64,000 nt of DNA, taken from assembly GCF_003352835.1 (NCBI RefSeq), contig NZ_QLVD01000001.1, positions 1 through 64,000 on the forward strand, in the 5' to 3' direction. The DNA is from Ornithinimicrobium murale (GTDB lineage Bacteria; Actinomycetota; Actinomycetes; Actinomycetales; Dermatophilaceae). Within the stretch, counting starts at the first letter, position 1. Every line of letters begins with the position of its first letter. The notes under the pieces were generated by a model. The model saw nothing but the letters and a program-made list of their open reading frames with translations. It searched no databases and was not told the origin of the DNA. Of the stretch, positions 54,164 to 62,350 are shown one piece after another. A program made the translations under genes and the position numbers.

Positions 54164-55014
54164 CGGTTCGCCTCCGCCAGCTCGGCCCCGATGAACCGGG
54201 GCAGCGGCTTGGAACGGGACATGGCCTTCAACCAGAGCAGGGTGCCCGCATAGGCCGACAGGAGTACCACCAGCAGCATCTGCCCTAGCGGGGTGCCATA
54301 GGGCTGGATGTAGTTGCCGGACAGCGCGAGCATCCCCATCACCACCACCGAGATGAGCGTGATGAGTCGGGCGTTACCGCGGGGCTTGGCCCGGTCTGCC
54401 TCGATCTCCTGCCGTGCCTTGACGTCCTCGGCGACCGACTCGGCCAAGGCGCCCAGGACGTTCGCCAGGCCCGCGCCGCGGTGTTTGGCGCCGAGCAGCA
54501 AGTTGCTGGCGATCAGGTCCCCGGTCGGGTCATCCAGGTCATCGGCGAACCGGCGCAGCGCACTCTGTGTGTCCCACCTGGCCCGCAGACGCCCAACCAG
54601 CCGGGAAACCTCCGGCCGGATCGGTTCTGGTGTGGACCGCAGGGAGGTAGTCAGCGCCTGCTCCAGACCGACCCCGGCGGTCAGCACCCCAGCCACGGAC
54701 CGCACCCATTCCTGCATCGCGTCGAGGCGCTTGAGTTCCTTCTGGGCCGGTGGCGCAGACAGCAACGCAGGCAGCCCGGCGATGGCCACCGGCGCAACCA
54801 GCACCGCAATGACCCAACCGGTCAGGATGGCGACTAGGACCCCGACCGCCAGACCCACCAGCACCAGGGCGCGGGTGCGGGTACCGAACGGGATGCCCCT
54901 ACGTTGGGGGCGTCTGCGTGGACGAGGGGTGACGGGCCGTTTGACCAGCCCGAGGCTGGCCAGCAGGAGACCACCGGCGATCAGCGCACCGGCCAGCGCG
55001 ATGAGAGGGATCAT
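54160..55014 (-). CDS. tadB: TadB-like type II secretion F domain protein
   Basis: A 284-residue membrane platform protein. N-terminal helices (LIALAGALIAGGLLLASLGLV and LVLVGLAVGVLVAILTGWVI) precede a T2SF domain with MQEWVRSVAGVLTAGVGLEQ and LLGAKHRGAGLANVLGALAE, and C-terminal helices around LISVVVMGMLALSG and MLLVVLLSAYAGTLLWLKA. It pairs with TadC. The ATG overlaps the TadA stop (ATGA). Normal length. Confidence 0.92.
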   Translation of the reverse strand: MIPLIALAGALIAGGLLLASLGLVKRPVTPRPRRRPQRRGIPFGTRTRALVLVGLAVGVLVAILTGWVIAVLVAPVAIAGLPALLSAPPAQKELKRLDAMQEWVRSVAGVLTAGVGLEQALTTSLRSTPEPIRPEVSRLVGRLRARWDTQSALRRFADDLDDPTGDLIASNLLLGAKHRGAGLANVLGALAESVAEDVKARQEIEADRAKPRGNARLITLISVVVMGMLALSGNYIQPYGTPLGQMLLVVLLSAYAGTLLWLKAMSRSKPLPRFIGAELAEANR

Positions 55015-56582
55015 CCCAGCTCACTCCCCTGCTGGACGTAACTGCCCAGGTCAAAGCCCAGAGCGACCAGTTCGCGATAGTCCTCCGGTAGCACGGCAGG
55101 GACCGCCACGGACTCCCCCGGCCCGGCCCGGAACACGTGGGTCGTGGCGTAGCCACGCTGCTCCTCACCGGGATGGACCACCATGATCTCGGAGACGTAC
55201 CTGCGCACCCGGGCATTGCCGTCGGCATCCAGGTCAGTCTGTTTGTTGACGTGCACGACGACGTCGATGCCGGCGGAGACCGCACGAACAGCGAAGGCGT
55301 GAGTGGCGTGCTGGCCAGCCTCCATCACGCACGTCACCAGCTTCTCGACCGCGCCGCTCGCGTGGGCGGCGTGCGTGGTCGAGATGGACCCGGCCCCAGA
55401 CTGCATCGCCTTCAGCATCGCCATCGCCTCGGGGCCGCGGACCTCACCGACGATCTGCCGGTTCAGGTTCATCCGGAAGGAGTCGAACAACAGTTGCTCG
55501 AGGGTCACCTCACCGGCCCGTTGACCGTCGGGGCCGACCTCACCGGAGCCAGGACGGGCCTCGTAGGCAAAGCAGTACGGGTGCCGCTGCGTCATCTCGT
55601 GCAGGTGCAGCTCGTACTCGGTCTCGAAGGTGCCGATGACCTCATAGGTCGGGATCTCGTGGCACAGGGCCCGCACCATCGTGGTCTTGCCCGCCCCCTG
55701 GGCGCCGGATACCACCACGGACCGGCCGCTGCGCACGACAGCACCAAGAAAGGAGGCCGCTAGCGGGCTCAAGGCACCCAACGCGACCATGCCCTCCAGG
55801 CTGGTGTCCCTCATGCGGTGCCGGCGGATCACGGCCTGCGGCCGCGGCGCAACCCATGCCTGAGCTGCCAGTCGCGCCCCGCCATCCAGTCGCAGGTGCA
55901 GCCTGGGCTGGGACGGCGAAAACGACCGGGCGTTGACCTCGGAGCGGGTGGCAACAAACGCGAGGAACTCCAGCAGCTCCTCGTCGGAGTCCGCGACCGG
56001 GGCAGCCTGCACCTGGCGGCCGCCGGTCAACTCGAGGACGACCCGGTCGTGGCCGAAGATCATGATGTTCTCGACCTCGGGGTCATCCACCAGCGGCTGC
56101 AGCCGACCCAGCCCGAAGACCGCGTCGAAGACCGCCTTGGCCAGCCGGTGCTGCTCCAGCTCATTCCATGGGTCGGTCCCGGCCCGGGCCCGCTCAGCCG
56201 ACTCCTGAGCCAACAGTTCGTAGATGATGGCGCGGCCGCGCTCCTGCTGCGCCTCGGTGCTCTCACCGCTGCCGGTCGTCTCCTGACTGAGCCGGTCCGC
56301 GGTCTGCTGCCGCAACACGGCGACAACTGCCCAATCCAATCCATCACCGTGATCACGGTGACCGGGATCTCCCCCCAGGGGCGCCGGCGGTCTCGGCGTC
56401 ACCGTCAACGGTTCAGCGTCGGGTGCTGCATCACCACCCAGGACGAACGACCCGCGCCGCCTGCCCCTGCGGGACCTGCTGACAGCTGGGACACCATTCG
56501 TCGGCGCTGCCGCGAAAAGAGGCAGCGCGGTCGGGTCCGAACTGGCCCCCGGGGTGTCCAGATTCTCAGCCTCGAAGCTCAT
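55011..56582 (-). CDS. tadA: TadA/CpaF-type secretion ATPase
   Basis: A 523-residue member of the VirB11/CpaF ATPase family that powers Tad pilus extension (and retraction in some systems). Visible features are the N-terminal domain (AKAVFDAVFGLGRLQPLVDD, HDRVVLELTGGR), Walker A SGAQGAGKTTMVRAL near 293-307, a Walker B region around VIGTFETEYELHLHE, and the His/Glu box EVRGPEAMAMLKAMQSGAGS near 380-400 leading to STTHAAHA. It is cytoplasmic and hexameric by family analogy. It overlaps the TadZ-like gene upstream (ATGA). It may also serve the adjacent T4SS, which encodes no separate VirB11, by inference. Confidence 0.95.
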   Translation of the reverse strand: MSFEAENLDTPGASSDPTALPLFAAAPTNGVPAVSRSRRGRRRGSFVLGGDAAPDAEPLTVTPRPPAPLGGDPGHRDHGDGLDWAVVAVLRQQTADRLSQETTGSGESTEAQQERGRAIIYELLAQESAERARAGTDPWNELEQHRLAKAVFDAVFGLGRLQPLVDDPEVENIMIFGHDRVVLELTGGRQVQAAPVADSDEELLEFLAFVATRSEVNARSFSPSQPRLHLRLDGGARLAAQAWVAPRPQAVIRRHRMRDTSLEGMVALGALSPLAASFLGAVVRSGRSVVVSGAQGAGKTTMVRALCHEIPTYEVIGTFETEYELHLHEMTQRHPYCFAYEARPGSGEVGPDGQRAGEVTLEQLLFDSFRMNLNRQIVGEVRGPEAMAMLKAMQSGAGSISTTHAAHASGAVEKLVTCVMEAGQHATHAFAVRAVSAGIDVVVHVNKQTDLDADGNARVRRYVSEIMVVHPGEEQRGYATTHVFRAGPGESVAVPAVLPEDYRELVALGFDLGSYVQQGSELG

Positions 56583-57364
56583 ACGGCTTCCTCCTCGACG
56601 TCCAGCAACTCTGAGCGTGCCGCCGCCAAGGTTCGGGTCAGCGCAGCGTCGACCGCCCGCAGCGACCGCACCAGGGCCGTACTCGGCAACTTTCGGACAG
56701 TCGCCCCCGCAGAGAAGGCCGCGGCCGCCTTGGGGTCCCAGTCCACCGACGCCAGGACGGGAGCACCGAGGGCGTCCCTGACCTCCCTGGCACCGTAGGG
56801 ATGCCCGGGACCGACCAGCAGCACCCCCAGCTCTGTCCCAGCACCCATCTGCTCAAACTCGGTACGCAGGCTGCCCACCCACGACCTCGCGCCCGAGAGG
56901 GAGACCAGGTCAGAGCGGCACACCACCAGCGCCAGATCCGCGCCGTACAGCAAGGGCGTGGCAGAGCCCGCCAGACCTAGCCGGCCCAAGTCCACGATGG
57001 TGTCCTGACCAGTCTCAGTCAGACCTTTGAGCGCGGCCAGCAGCGGCTCCCACAGGCCGGTCAACGCCCCGGTCTGGGTATGGGAGCGAGGCCCGGGAAT
57101 CAGCGACACCTTGGAGTCCGGGACAGGCATCGTCACGGTGGGGATCGTGCTGCGCAACCTGCCGTGCTGCTGGGCCATGACCAACTCCACCAGAGCGTCC
57201 GGAGGGACGATCTGGCCCCGCAGATAACCAGCGAGGATCGCCGACCCCCCTGTCGGGTCAGCATCCAGCACGATGGTGGGCCGCCCCCGGGTCAACGCCA
57301 GACCCACCGCGGTGGTGGTGACCCCCGGCGACCCAGAGGCCGACGTCAGCGTGATCAGAGCCAC
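56579..57364 (-). CDS. tadZ: TadZ/CpaE-like P-loop protein
   Basis: A 261-residue MinD-superfamily protein starting MALITLTSASGSPGVTTTAV, a deviant Walker A without the signature lysine of ParA, then VLDADPTGGSAILAG and TIVDLGRLGLAGSATPL. TadZ/CpaE proteins mark the cell pole and recruit the Tad machinery. The missing lysine suggests a structural, nucleotide-insensitive role. It resembles in style the P-loop protein at 46252-47064 in the conjugation operon, another deviant-Walker member. It overlaps the TadA start and lies three bases after the SAF-domain gene stop. Confidence 0.85.
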   Translation of the reverse strand: MALITLTSASGSPGVTTTAVGLALTRGRPTIVLDADPTGGSAILAGYLRGQIVPPDALVELVMAQQHGRLRSTIPTVTMPVPDSKVSLIPGPRSHTQTGALTGLWEPLLAALKGLTETGQDTIVDLGRLGLAGSATPLLYGADLALVVCRSDLVSLSGARSWVGSLRTEFEQMGAGTELGVLLVGPGHPYGAREVRDALGAPVLASVDWDPKAAAAFSAGATVRKLPSTALVRSLRAVDAALTRTLAAARSELLDVEEEAV

Positions 57365-57367
57365 CGC

Positions 57368-58075
57368 TCAGCCCTCCCGGCTGTCCAGGATGAGGGCCAC
57401 CCGCCCAGCAGCCGCCCACCGTGCGATAGTCGGGGCATCGTCCTCCTCGACCAGGACCGACACCACGGTCTGACCCGCCACCGCGTCACCGGGCAAGACC
57501 ACGCCGACAATGTCCGCCTCGAACATGACTGCTTCAGCGGCCTCATCGGGGCTGTTCTGCCCCCCGGAGGTCCCAACAACCCGTACGGCATCCCCCACCT
57601 GCAACGGCTCCCCCGGCATCGTGGCCGGCCCCAGCGCCAACCCGACAACAGACTGCCCCGCCGCGGGCACAACTTCGCTGGTCACCGCCTCCCGGGTCAG
57701 CAACGACCCCGCCGCCATGTCCATCGAGGCGCTCTGGCCGACGAACAACTCCAACTCGTCACCGGGCACGGACTGTAGAGCGGGGTCGGTGCCGACCTGG
57801 ACCGTGAGAAGATCCTCTGCACCGATGGACTCGCCCCGCATCACGGTGTTACGCAGGGCGAGGACCTCGCTCGTCTCACTCGTGGCCAACCATGCCCACA
57901 CCGCCAGCAACGCGCCCATCACGACCAGGGCGATTCCCCCCAGTGCCATGAGAGGCCGGCGGCGCAACTTCGGCGGCGCCGGCGGGTCCTGCCCGACCGC
58001 AGCCTGTGAAGCCTCGGCCTCCGGTAGTGCGCCACCACCCATCGGGTGGTCCTGCGTGTCCTTCTTCTTCGCCAT
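57368..58075 (-). CDS. SAF-domain protein (CpaB/RcpC-like)
   Basis: A protein of about 235 residues with a charged N-terminus, one transmembrane helix (ALGGIALVVMGALLAVWAWLA) and an extracellular SAF domain: LALRNTVMRGESIGAEDLLTV, LFVGQSASMDMAAGSLLT and VGLALGPATMPGEPLQVG. SAF/CpaB proteins in Tad loci are thought to contact the wall or stabilise the pilus base. ATG 58075 was chosen, with AAAGGG six bases before it. ATG 58081 is also possible. It precedes the TadZ-like gene in the operon. Confidence 0.85.
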   Translation of the reverse strand: MAKKKDTQDHPMGGGALPEAEASQAAVGQDPPAPPKLRRRPLMALGGIALVVMGALLAVWAWLATSETSEVLALRNTVMRGESIGAEDLLTVQVGTDPALQSVPGDELELFVGQSASMDMAAGSLLTREAVTSEVVPAAGQSVVGLALGPATMPGEPLQVGDAVRVVGTSGGQNSPDEAAEAVMFEADIVGVVLPGDAVAGQTVVSVLVEEDDAPTIARWAAAGRVALILDSREG

Positions 58076-58147
58076 CGTCATCCCTTTCCCCTTGGACTCG
58101 TTGGCTTTGCTACACGTTGGCGTGGGGCGGTCAGGTATCCCTCCGAG

Positions 58148-59077
58148 TCACTGCACGATCACCTGGGCCTCCCCGATCGTGATGGTCGTGCTGTCCAACA
58201 CCTCGAGCAGGAACACCCCGGACTGGCCCATACCGGACCAGTTGATGACCCAATGCGAGGTCGGCGTCACCGTGTACTCCCCCGGTGACTGGTACCGGTG
58301 CCCACAATCCGGAGAATCGGAATCCAGGTAGCCGTCTTCATACGGGGTCCCGGGCCCCTCGCACGTGATCGTCGTGCCATCGCCCATGTCCCACACCACA
58401 CGGTCCAACTCACCAGTGGCGGTCACCGTGTAACCACCAGCTGATGCAGAACGCGTGATCGGACCGACCGTGTTCTCAGTCGGATCCTCTGCCCACATCC
58501 ACGTGGGCAGACCAATCAGACCCACACTGCCCTCAGCGTCATCAGGAACAATGCCGATGTAAACCGCTCTCAGTTGCATCGCCGCTACAGCTTCCAGCGC
58601 AATCTCGATCGGGTTCGGAAGGTTCTCCCACGGAGGCTCTGGTGACCATCGTTCCCCAATCTCCCCCGGATTGATCCGCGGGTCCCCCATCCATCTGCCG
58701 GTCGTGTAAATCGCGCCATCCTCATGCCCCTCCCATACGGGGTCGCTCTTGGGGGGTTGAGGGTCAGTCAACTTCGCATACGCCATCCATCCCGGAACCC
58801 AGTACCAGTCCCCCATCCGGCACGGGACCTCATCCCCGGATATGGGCTCGATGCACTTCGGGTCAACAGGCACGGGATCAGCCTCGGGTGGGCCAGGAAC
58901 GATCGGAGTACCGCCGCCCGGAGGGATCACGACCTTCACTACGCACGTTGCCCAGATGGGGTCCCAGTATTGTCCCGGTGGACAGTCCGCCACACCGGCT
59001 TGGGCTGGCGATATCGCTCCTGCAAGGAGCAACAGGAGCCCCACCAAGAGCGTGACCGCTCTTGTTAGGGCACGCAC
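58148..59077 (-). CDS. Secreted protein of the Tad operon with PKD-like tail
   Basis: A 309-residue protein with a Sec signal peptide (VTLLVGLLLLLAGAISPAQA, cleavage near residue 27). The mature part has paired cysteines (DCPPGQYWDPIWATC, CIEP/PCRMGDWYW) and, toward the end, VVWDMGDGTTITC followed by YQSPGEYTVTPTS, the pattern of a PKD or immunoglobulin-like fold. Such proteins are common in actinobacterial Tad loci, possibly as adhesive tips or surface components. It overlaps the lipoprotein gene by 13 bases. The function is inferred from location. Confidence 0.78.
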   Translation of the reverse strand: MRALTRAVTLLVGLLLLLAGAISPAQAGVADCPPGQYWDPIWATCVVKVVIPPGGGTPIVPGPPEADPVPVDPKCIEPISGDEVPCRMGDWYWVPGWMAYAKLTDPQPPKSDPVWEGHEDGAIYTTGRWMGDPRINPGEIGERWSPEPPWENLPNPIEIALEAVAAMQLRAVYIGIVPDDAEGSVGLIGLPTWMWAEDPTENTVGPITRSASAGGYTVTATGELDRVVWDMGDGTTITCEGPGTPYEDGYLDSDSPDCGHRYQSPGEYTVTPTSHWVINWSGMGQSGVFLLEVLDSTTITIGEAQVIVQ

Positions 59078-59715
59078 GGCTCGTACTCCATGGGGTCTTC
59101 GGTCACGATCAGTTCGCCTTCCCTCGCGGGGTCTGCCTCCACCACGTAGGTCGTCTTACCGTGGTCCCCCAGCTCTCCCCGGTCGGGCTTTTCCGCGTCA
59201 ACCATGACGTCGGTCCAGTTCAGGCACACAGTCACTTCGTACCGCTCCGCCTCCTCGATCGTTTCCACGCCCGTCACAGTCACATGAGAATCGCCAGTCT
59301 GAAGTTGGCCACTGTCACGTCGACCCTGAGCAGTGCTGACCCATTGAGTGATGGCCTGGCCTCCTGCAACCGTTGCGAGTTCCTGAATGGGCAAATCGGG
59401 GTCCTGGGCTAGCGAGTCCAGAACCTTCCAGAAGTCGACCACGGCCTGGCTGGCGGCTTCCTGTCCCTCGTCCTCCAGGTCGGCACTGCTGGGTGCCTCT
59501 GTAGTGGGCGTCTCGCCGACGGGCGGTGCGGTTGTTGTTTCGGTGTCGTCGCTGACCGGTTCCGAGGTGGTCGGTGCCGCGGCCTGAGTTGGCGTGGTCT
59601 GAGCCTCGGGCATGGTGGTCTCCTCGGGCTCATCCGAGTCGGCGCAACCAGCCATGAGGCTCCCGGCCAGCAGCAGCATGGCCAGGTCGCGTGTCGTGGT
59701 CCGCGTCCGTCCCAT
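59065..59715 (-). CDS. Lipoprotein at the head of the Tad operon
   Basis: A 216-residue lipoprotein from ATG 59715 (MGRTRTTTRDLAMLLLAGSL) with lipobox LMAGC, followed by a long Thr/Glu/Pro-rich linker that spans the wall. The C-terminal domain (VVDFWKVLDSLAQDPDLPIQ and VTVCLNWTDVMV) resembles small NTF2-like domains, weakly. The upstream in-frame extension to 59772 lacks a ribosome site and precedes the signal peptide. It is the first gene of the operon. It may be an accessory to pilus assembly or adhesion. The family is not recognised. Confidence 0.75.
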   Translation of the reverse strand: MGRTRTTTRDLAMLLLAGSLMAGCADSDEPEETTMPEAQTTPTQAAAPTTSEPVSDDTETTTAPPVGETPTTEAPSSADLEDEGQEAASQAVVDFWKVLDSLAQDPDLPIQELATVAGGQAITQWVSTAQGRRDSGQLQTGDSHVTVTGVETIEEAERYEVTVCLNWTDVMVDAEKPDRGELGDHGKTTYVVEADPAREGELIVTEDPMEYEPCVP

Positions 59716-59838
59716 CGGAGTACCTCCTCGACTACCGAAAGCCACCAGCCGTGCCCTCAAGGGGTCACGCAACCAGTAATCGTCACGATAGCACTAGTTC
59801 TTATATGTCATCCACGTCTCGGCCTGTGCTTCTTGCGG

Positions 59839-59867
59839 AGCTATCAGGTTTCCCCGGTCCATGTCAA
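59839..59867 (-). promoter_or_regulatory. Candidate promoter of the Tad operon
   Basis: On the minus strand a perfect TTGACA (59867-59862) is followed after 17 bases by ATAGCT (59844-59839), a fair -10 match for high-GC actinobacterial housekeeping sigma. The transcript would start near 59830 and run toward the lipoprotein gene. It lies between that gene and the XRE regulator. Confidence 0.45.
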
Positions 59868-59984
59868 GCACGCTAGCCCTGGTGTCCGGGCGTGCGGCAC
59901 CACGCCCGGTAAAAATTTGGTCAGGTGTTGGTCCTGTGGACGAGGCGGGGACGGACCGCTGCCGTGTGGATGACTGCGAGATGA

Positions 59985-60434
59985 TCAGGGGTTCCGGTCG
60001 CGGCTGGCTCTCAGTGCGCTGACAACCGTCCACTCTGTCGCGCCCAGAGCCTGCGCCAGAAGGTCGATCGTCGCCTCCGTTGGAAGCCTCTGGAAGTCGC
60101 CCTGCTCCCACCGATGCACTGTTCTCGTGGAGACCAGCACCTCCCTCGCCAGGCCTGTCAGGGTCAGGCCGGCAGCTAGGCGCAGTTCCCGGAGTCCGGG
60201 TCCGCCCGGGGGCACCTCCAGCAGGTCGACGACATCAATCCCCAACGCCTCCGCGACCCGGCGGAGCACGTCCGGGCGCGGCAGTGACATACCGAGCTCC
60301 CAGCGGGATATCCGCTCCCCCCCGGCGACGTCAATCAGCCGGGCCAGCTGGTGCTGCGTGAAGCCCGCCTTCTCTCGGGCCTGCCTGAGCCGTTCGGGAC
60401 TCAGGGGTGCGCGGGCCGGTGACACGCAGGCCAC
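59985..60434 (-). CDS. XRE family regulator with two helix-turn-helix domains
   Basis: About 149 residues from GTG 60434, chosen because similarity begins there. Longer in-frame starts exist. It has two HTH_3 units: LRQAREKAGFTQHQLARLID then ERISRWELGMSLPRPD, and LRLAAGLTLTGLAREVLVST then RTVHRWEQGDFQRLP. Both have the Gln/Thr...Leu-Ala pattern of a DNA-contact helix. It lies directly upstream of the Tad operon in the same direction and is a natural candidate regulator. Two 15-base direct repeats immediately upstream (60438-60452 and 60467-60481) may be its binding sites. Confidence 0.85.
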   Translation of the reverse strand: MACVSPARAPLSPERLRQAREKAGFTQHQLARLIDVAGGERISRWELGMSLPRPDVLRRVAEALGIDVVDLLEVPPGGPGLRELRLAAGLTLTGLAREVLVSTRTVHRWEQGDFQRLPTEATIDLLAQALGATEWTVVSALRASRDRNP

Positions 60435-60437
60435 CCT

Positions 60438-60481
60438 ATCTATCGCCAGCCACCCCTTGGACCCGCATCTATCGCCAGCCA
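60438..60481. repeat. Direct repeats upstream of the XRE regulator
   Basis: ATCTATCGCCAGCCA occurs at 60438-60452 and again at 60467-60481, 29 bases apart, placing both on nearly the same DNA face. The position just before the regulator start suggests an operator. If translation begins further upstream, the repeats would be in the coding region. Confidence 0.6.
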
Positions 60482-60849
60482 TTCCTCGGGCCAGCGCCAC
60501 GCGCTGTCGAGCGGTCCGGCCCGACCTGGGGTGAACCGCGGAACACAAGCACTGACGTGTCGTTGTGGGGCGGAACGCGGTGGTAGGACGTGGCAGCTCG
60601 CGGCGGCAAGCTGCGGTCGGTGAGCGCCCATCGGTAAGAGCGGTCCGGCCAGCCCAATGGATTTGCCTACCGCTCTCTCGCTCGGATTCCGCGACGGCTG
60701 GGAGGCCGCCGCCGGCTGTCTGCCCTCCGCGACCACGCGCGTGCACTGTCGGCGACTCAGCCCTTCGCGCGGACACCTCAAACGCGAGCGCTTGACATCC
60801 GATTCACAATCAGCGAGTGGCTTCAGACTGCCGTTCGACGATCCGGCAG
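60482..60849. other. Intergenic region right of the XRE gene
   Basis: No supported gene. Frames here are antisense-like extensions of the XRE frame. It should contain the XRE promoter. Confidence 0.4.
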
Positions 60850-61446
60850 TCAGTGTTCGCGGATCGTCCTGACCAAAGCTTGCAGGGCACTCACCTTCTG
60901 CTGCTCCAGTTTGATCGGATTGTCCACCTTAGAGGGGTTAGACTCGGTGTGCTTGAGCACGTGGTCCGGGTGAAGGTCATAAGAGTCCTCGTACTTCGTC
61001 TCGTCGGGACCCTCGTACTTCACTTTCACGGTGATTGCTTCTAAGTCATCGTGCCCCGCGCGAATCACGTTGCTTGCCGTCCATCCGGGTGCCCACGTCG
61101 TCACTGGGTTGGCGTACCGCTCGTAGATCCACTTCAACATGTTGTCCAGGGGCAGGCTTGCCACGTCCTTAGGAGGCTCGGGGTCGAAGGTCACCGACAC
61201 GTTCGCAGCCACAGACTGTCCGAGGTTCTTCAGCACTAAGAGCGCGGTGCCCTTCGAGAGGCTCTCCCGCCGCAATTCGGCGACGATCACCGGTCGAGTT
61301 CGCGCTCGGCTGTCGTCCCGTGTCGCTTGCAGAGTGTCTCGTGCGTATAGGGCGGTGACGATGATGGCAACGGCCATAGCGGCTGTCCCAAGCGCCGTTA
61401 CGGCTCCCGCGATCGCACCGAGGGCGATCCAGTCGGTGTCAGTCAT
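60850..61446 (-). CDS. Single-pass membrane protein of unknown function
   Basis: A 198-residue protein from ATG 61446. The N-terminus is a hydrophobic helix (IAGAVTALGTAAMAVAIIVTALY, divided over residues 12-34) followed by a charged linker RDTLQATRDDSRARTR, then a cytoplasmic beta-rich domain (PVIVAELRRESLSKGTALLV, VLKNLGQSVAANVSVTFDP) like phage- or plasmid-associated membrane proteins. The function is unknown. It has no obvious partner in the window and is transcribed toward the XRE gene. Confidence 0.72.
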   Translation of the reverse strand: MTDTDWIALGAIAGAVTALGTAAMAVAIIVTALYARDTLQATRDDSRARTRPVIVAELRRESLSKGTALLVLKNLGQSVAANVSVTFDPEPPKDVASLPLDNMLKWIYERYANPVTTWAPGWTASNVIRAGHDDLEAITVKVKYEGPDETKYEDSYDLHPDHVLKHTESNPSKVDNPIKLEQQKVSALQALVRTIREH

Positions 61447-61507
61447 GTGCTCTGCATACCACCCGTTACGGACATACTCCACGTCCGCATGAAGACCGGT
61501 CTGCGTC

Positions 61508-61726
61508 TCAGGCGTCGTCCTCGGGCTCTGGGGGCACGGTGTGCGCCCACGGCTCTTCAGTTCGGAGTGGCGGTTCCGATGGCGGCCACCCGGGCGGCCG
61601 GATCGCGTCGAAGTAGTCGAGCATGACTCGGACGCCCTGCACCTCCATGGCTCTGCGAGTGGCCCGGGCGTCCCGGGGCGATTTCTGCTTTGCCCTGCCG
61701 AACACCGTCCGCGCTTGTCCTGCCAA
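61508..61726 (-). CDS. Short hypothetical protein, doubtful
   Basis: A 72-residue frame, basic at the start (KQKSPRDARATRR) and acidic/proline-rich at the end. Its 5' part overlaps the opposite-strand transposase remnant, and no clear ribosome site is seen. It may be real but no family is recognised. Confidence 0.25.
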   Translation of the reverse strand: MAGQARTVFGRAKQKSPRDARATRRAMEVQGVRVMLDYFDAIRPPGWPPSEPPLRTEEPWAHTVPPEPEDDA

Positions 61727-62010
61727 ACGCTGTCACTGGCCAGCTGCTCAAACCCGGCCGGGCGGTGCTGGCCTGCCGGGTCGATGATCTGGACGACTGG
61801 TGCCGGCGGTGCGGGTGCCAAGGGGTTCCTCGGGACACCGTGACCCGGGACCTGGCGCACGAGCCGTTTCGGGTGGCGACCCACCACGCAGCTGCTCACC
61901 ATTCTCGGCTACCGGTGCTCCGGGTGCGGCCACGTGTGGCGTCGGGACACCACCGCCGCGGCTGCCCTGGGGGCCAAGATCTCCCGCGCCGGCCTGCGGT
62001 GGGACGCTGG
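61690..62010 (+). pseudogene. ISL3-family transposase N-terminal remnant
   Basis: The plus strand encodes an N-terminal ISL3-like zinc-finger segment. VDDLDDWCRRCGCQGVPRDT runs into DLAHEP in one frame, then after a one-base shift GWRPTTQLLTILGYRCSGCG and HVWRRDTTAAALGAKISRAG in the next frame. The cysteine pairs and the Trp/Arg-rich segment match the DNA-binding region of ISL3 transposases. The frame joins if one T is dropped at about 61865-61867. The rest of the transposase is absent, so it is a dead fragment marking a past insertion. Confidence 0.65.
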
Positions 62011-62350
62011 TCGGAACCGTGATGCTAGAGGGCCCGGCGGTGCTCGGTTTGGTTTGAGCCGCATAATCCCGGGATGACTCGAAGCACAGTCCAAGACGCC
62101 CGCTCCCCAAGCGAATCAAGGCTGGCGGAGTGGGCCTGGGTCTATGTCGTGCCTGTTTAGTGGGATCATGATTTCGAAATCTCCCAGTGGGCTGTCGCTG
62201 ATGCGCCGATGCTAGACCGGCTTGGCCATTCGACGCGGCAGCGTGTTCTCCTGACGAGGGATGCGGCGGGCGGGTTGGCGACGACCTCCTCCGCGGCGCC
62301 AGAGTCTGACGTGACGGGAGGTTGGCGATGGGGGCGGACGCGTTCATCGG
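62011..62350. other. Intergenic region with an inverted repeat
   Basis: No gene supported. Contains GATTTCGAAATC (62170-62181), a perfect 12-bp palindrome, inside a larger imperfect inverted repeat 62161-62186 with TGGGA/TCCCA arms. It could be an operator, hairpin or mobile-element end. Confidence 0.45.

Noticed and set aside
60482-60776. Extended N-terminus of the XRE regulator
   Set aside because: The residues before 60434 show no family similarity and include the direct repeats. The shorter start is favoured.
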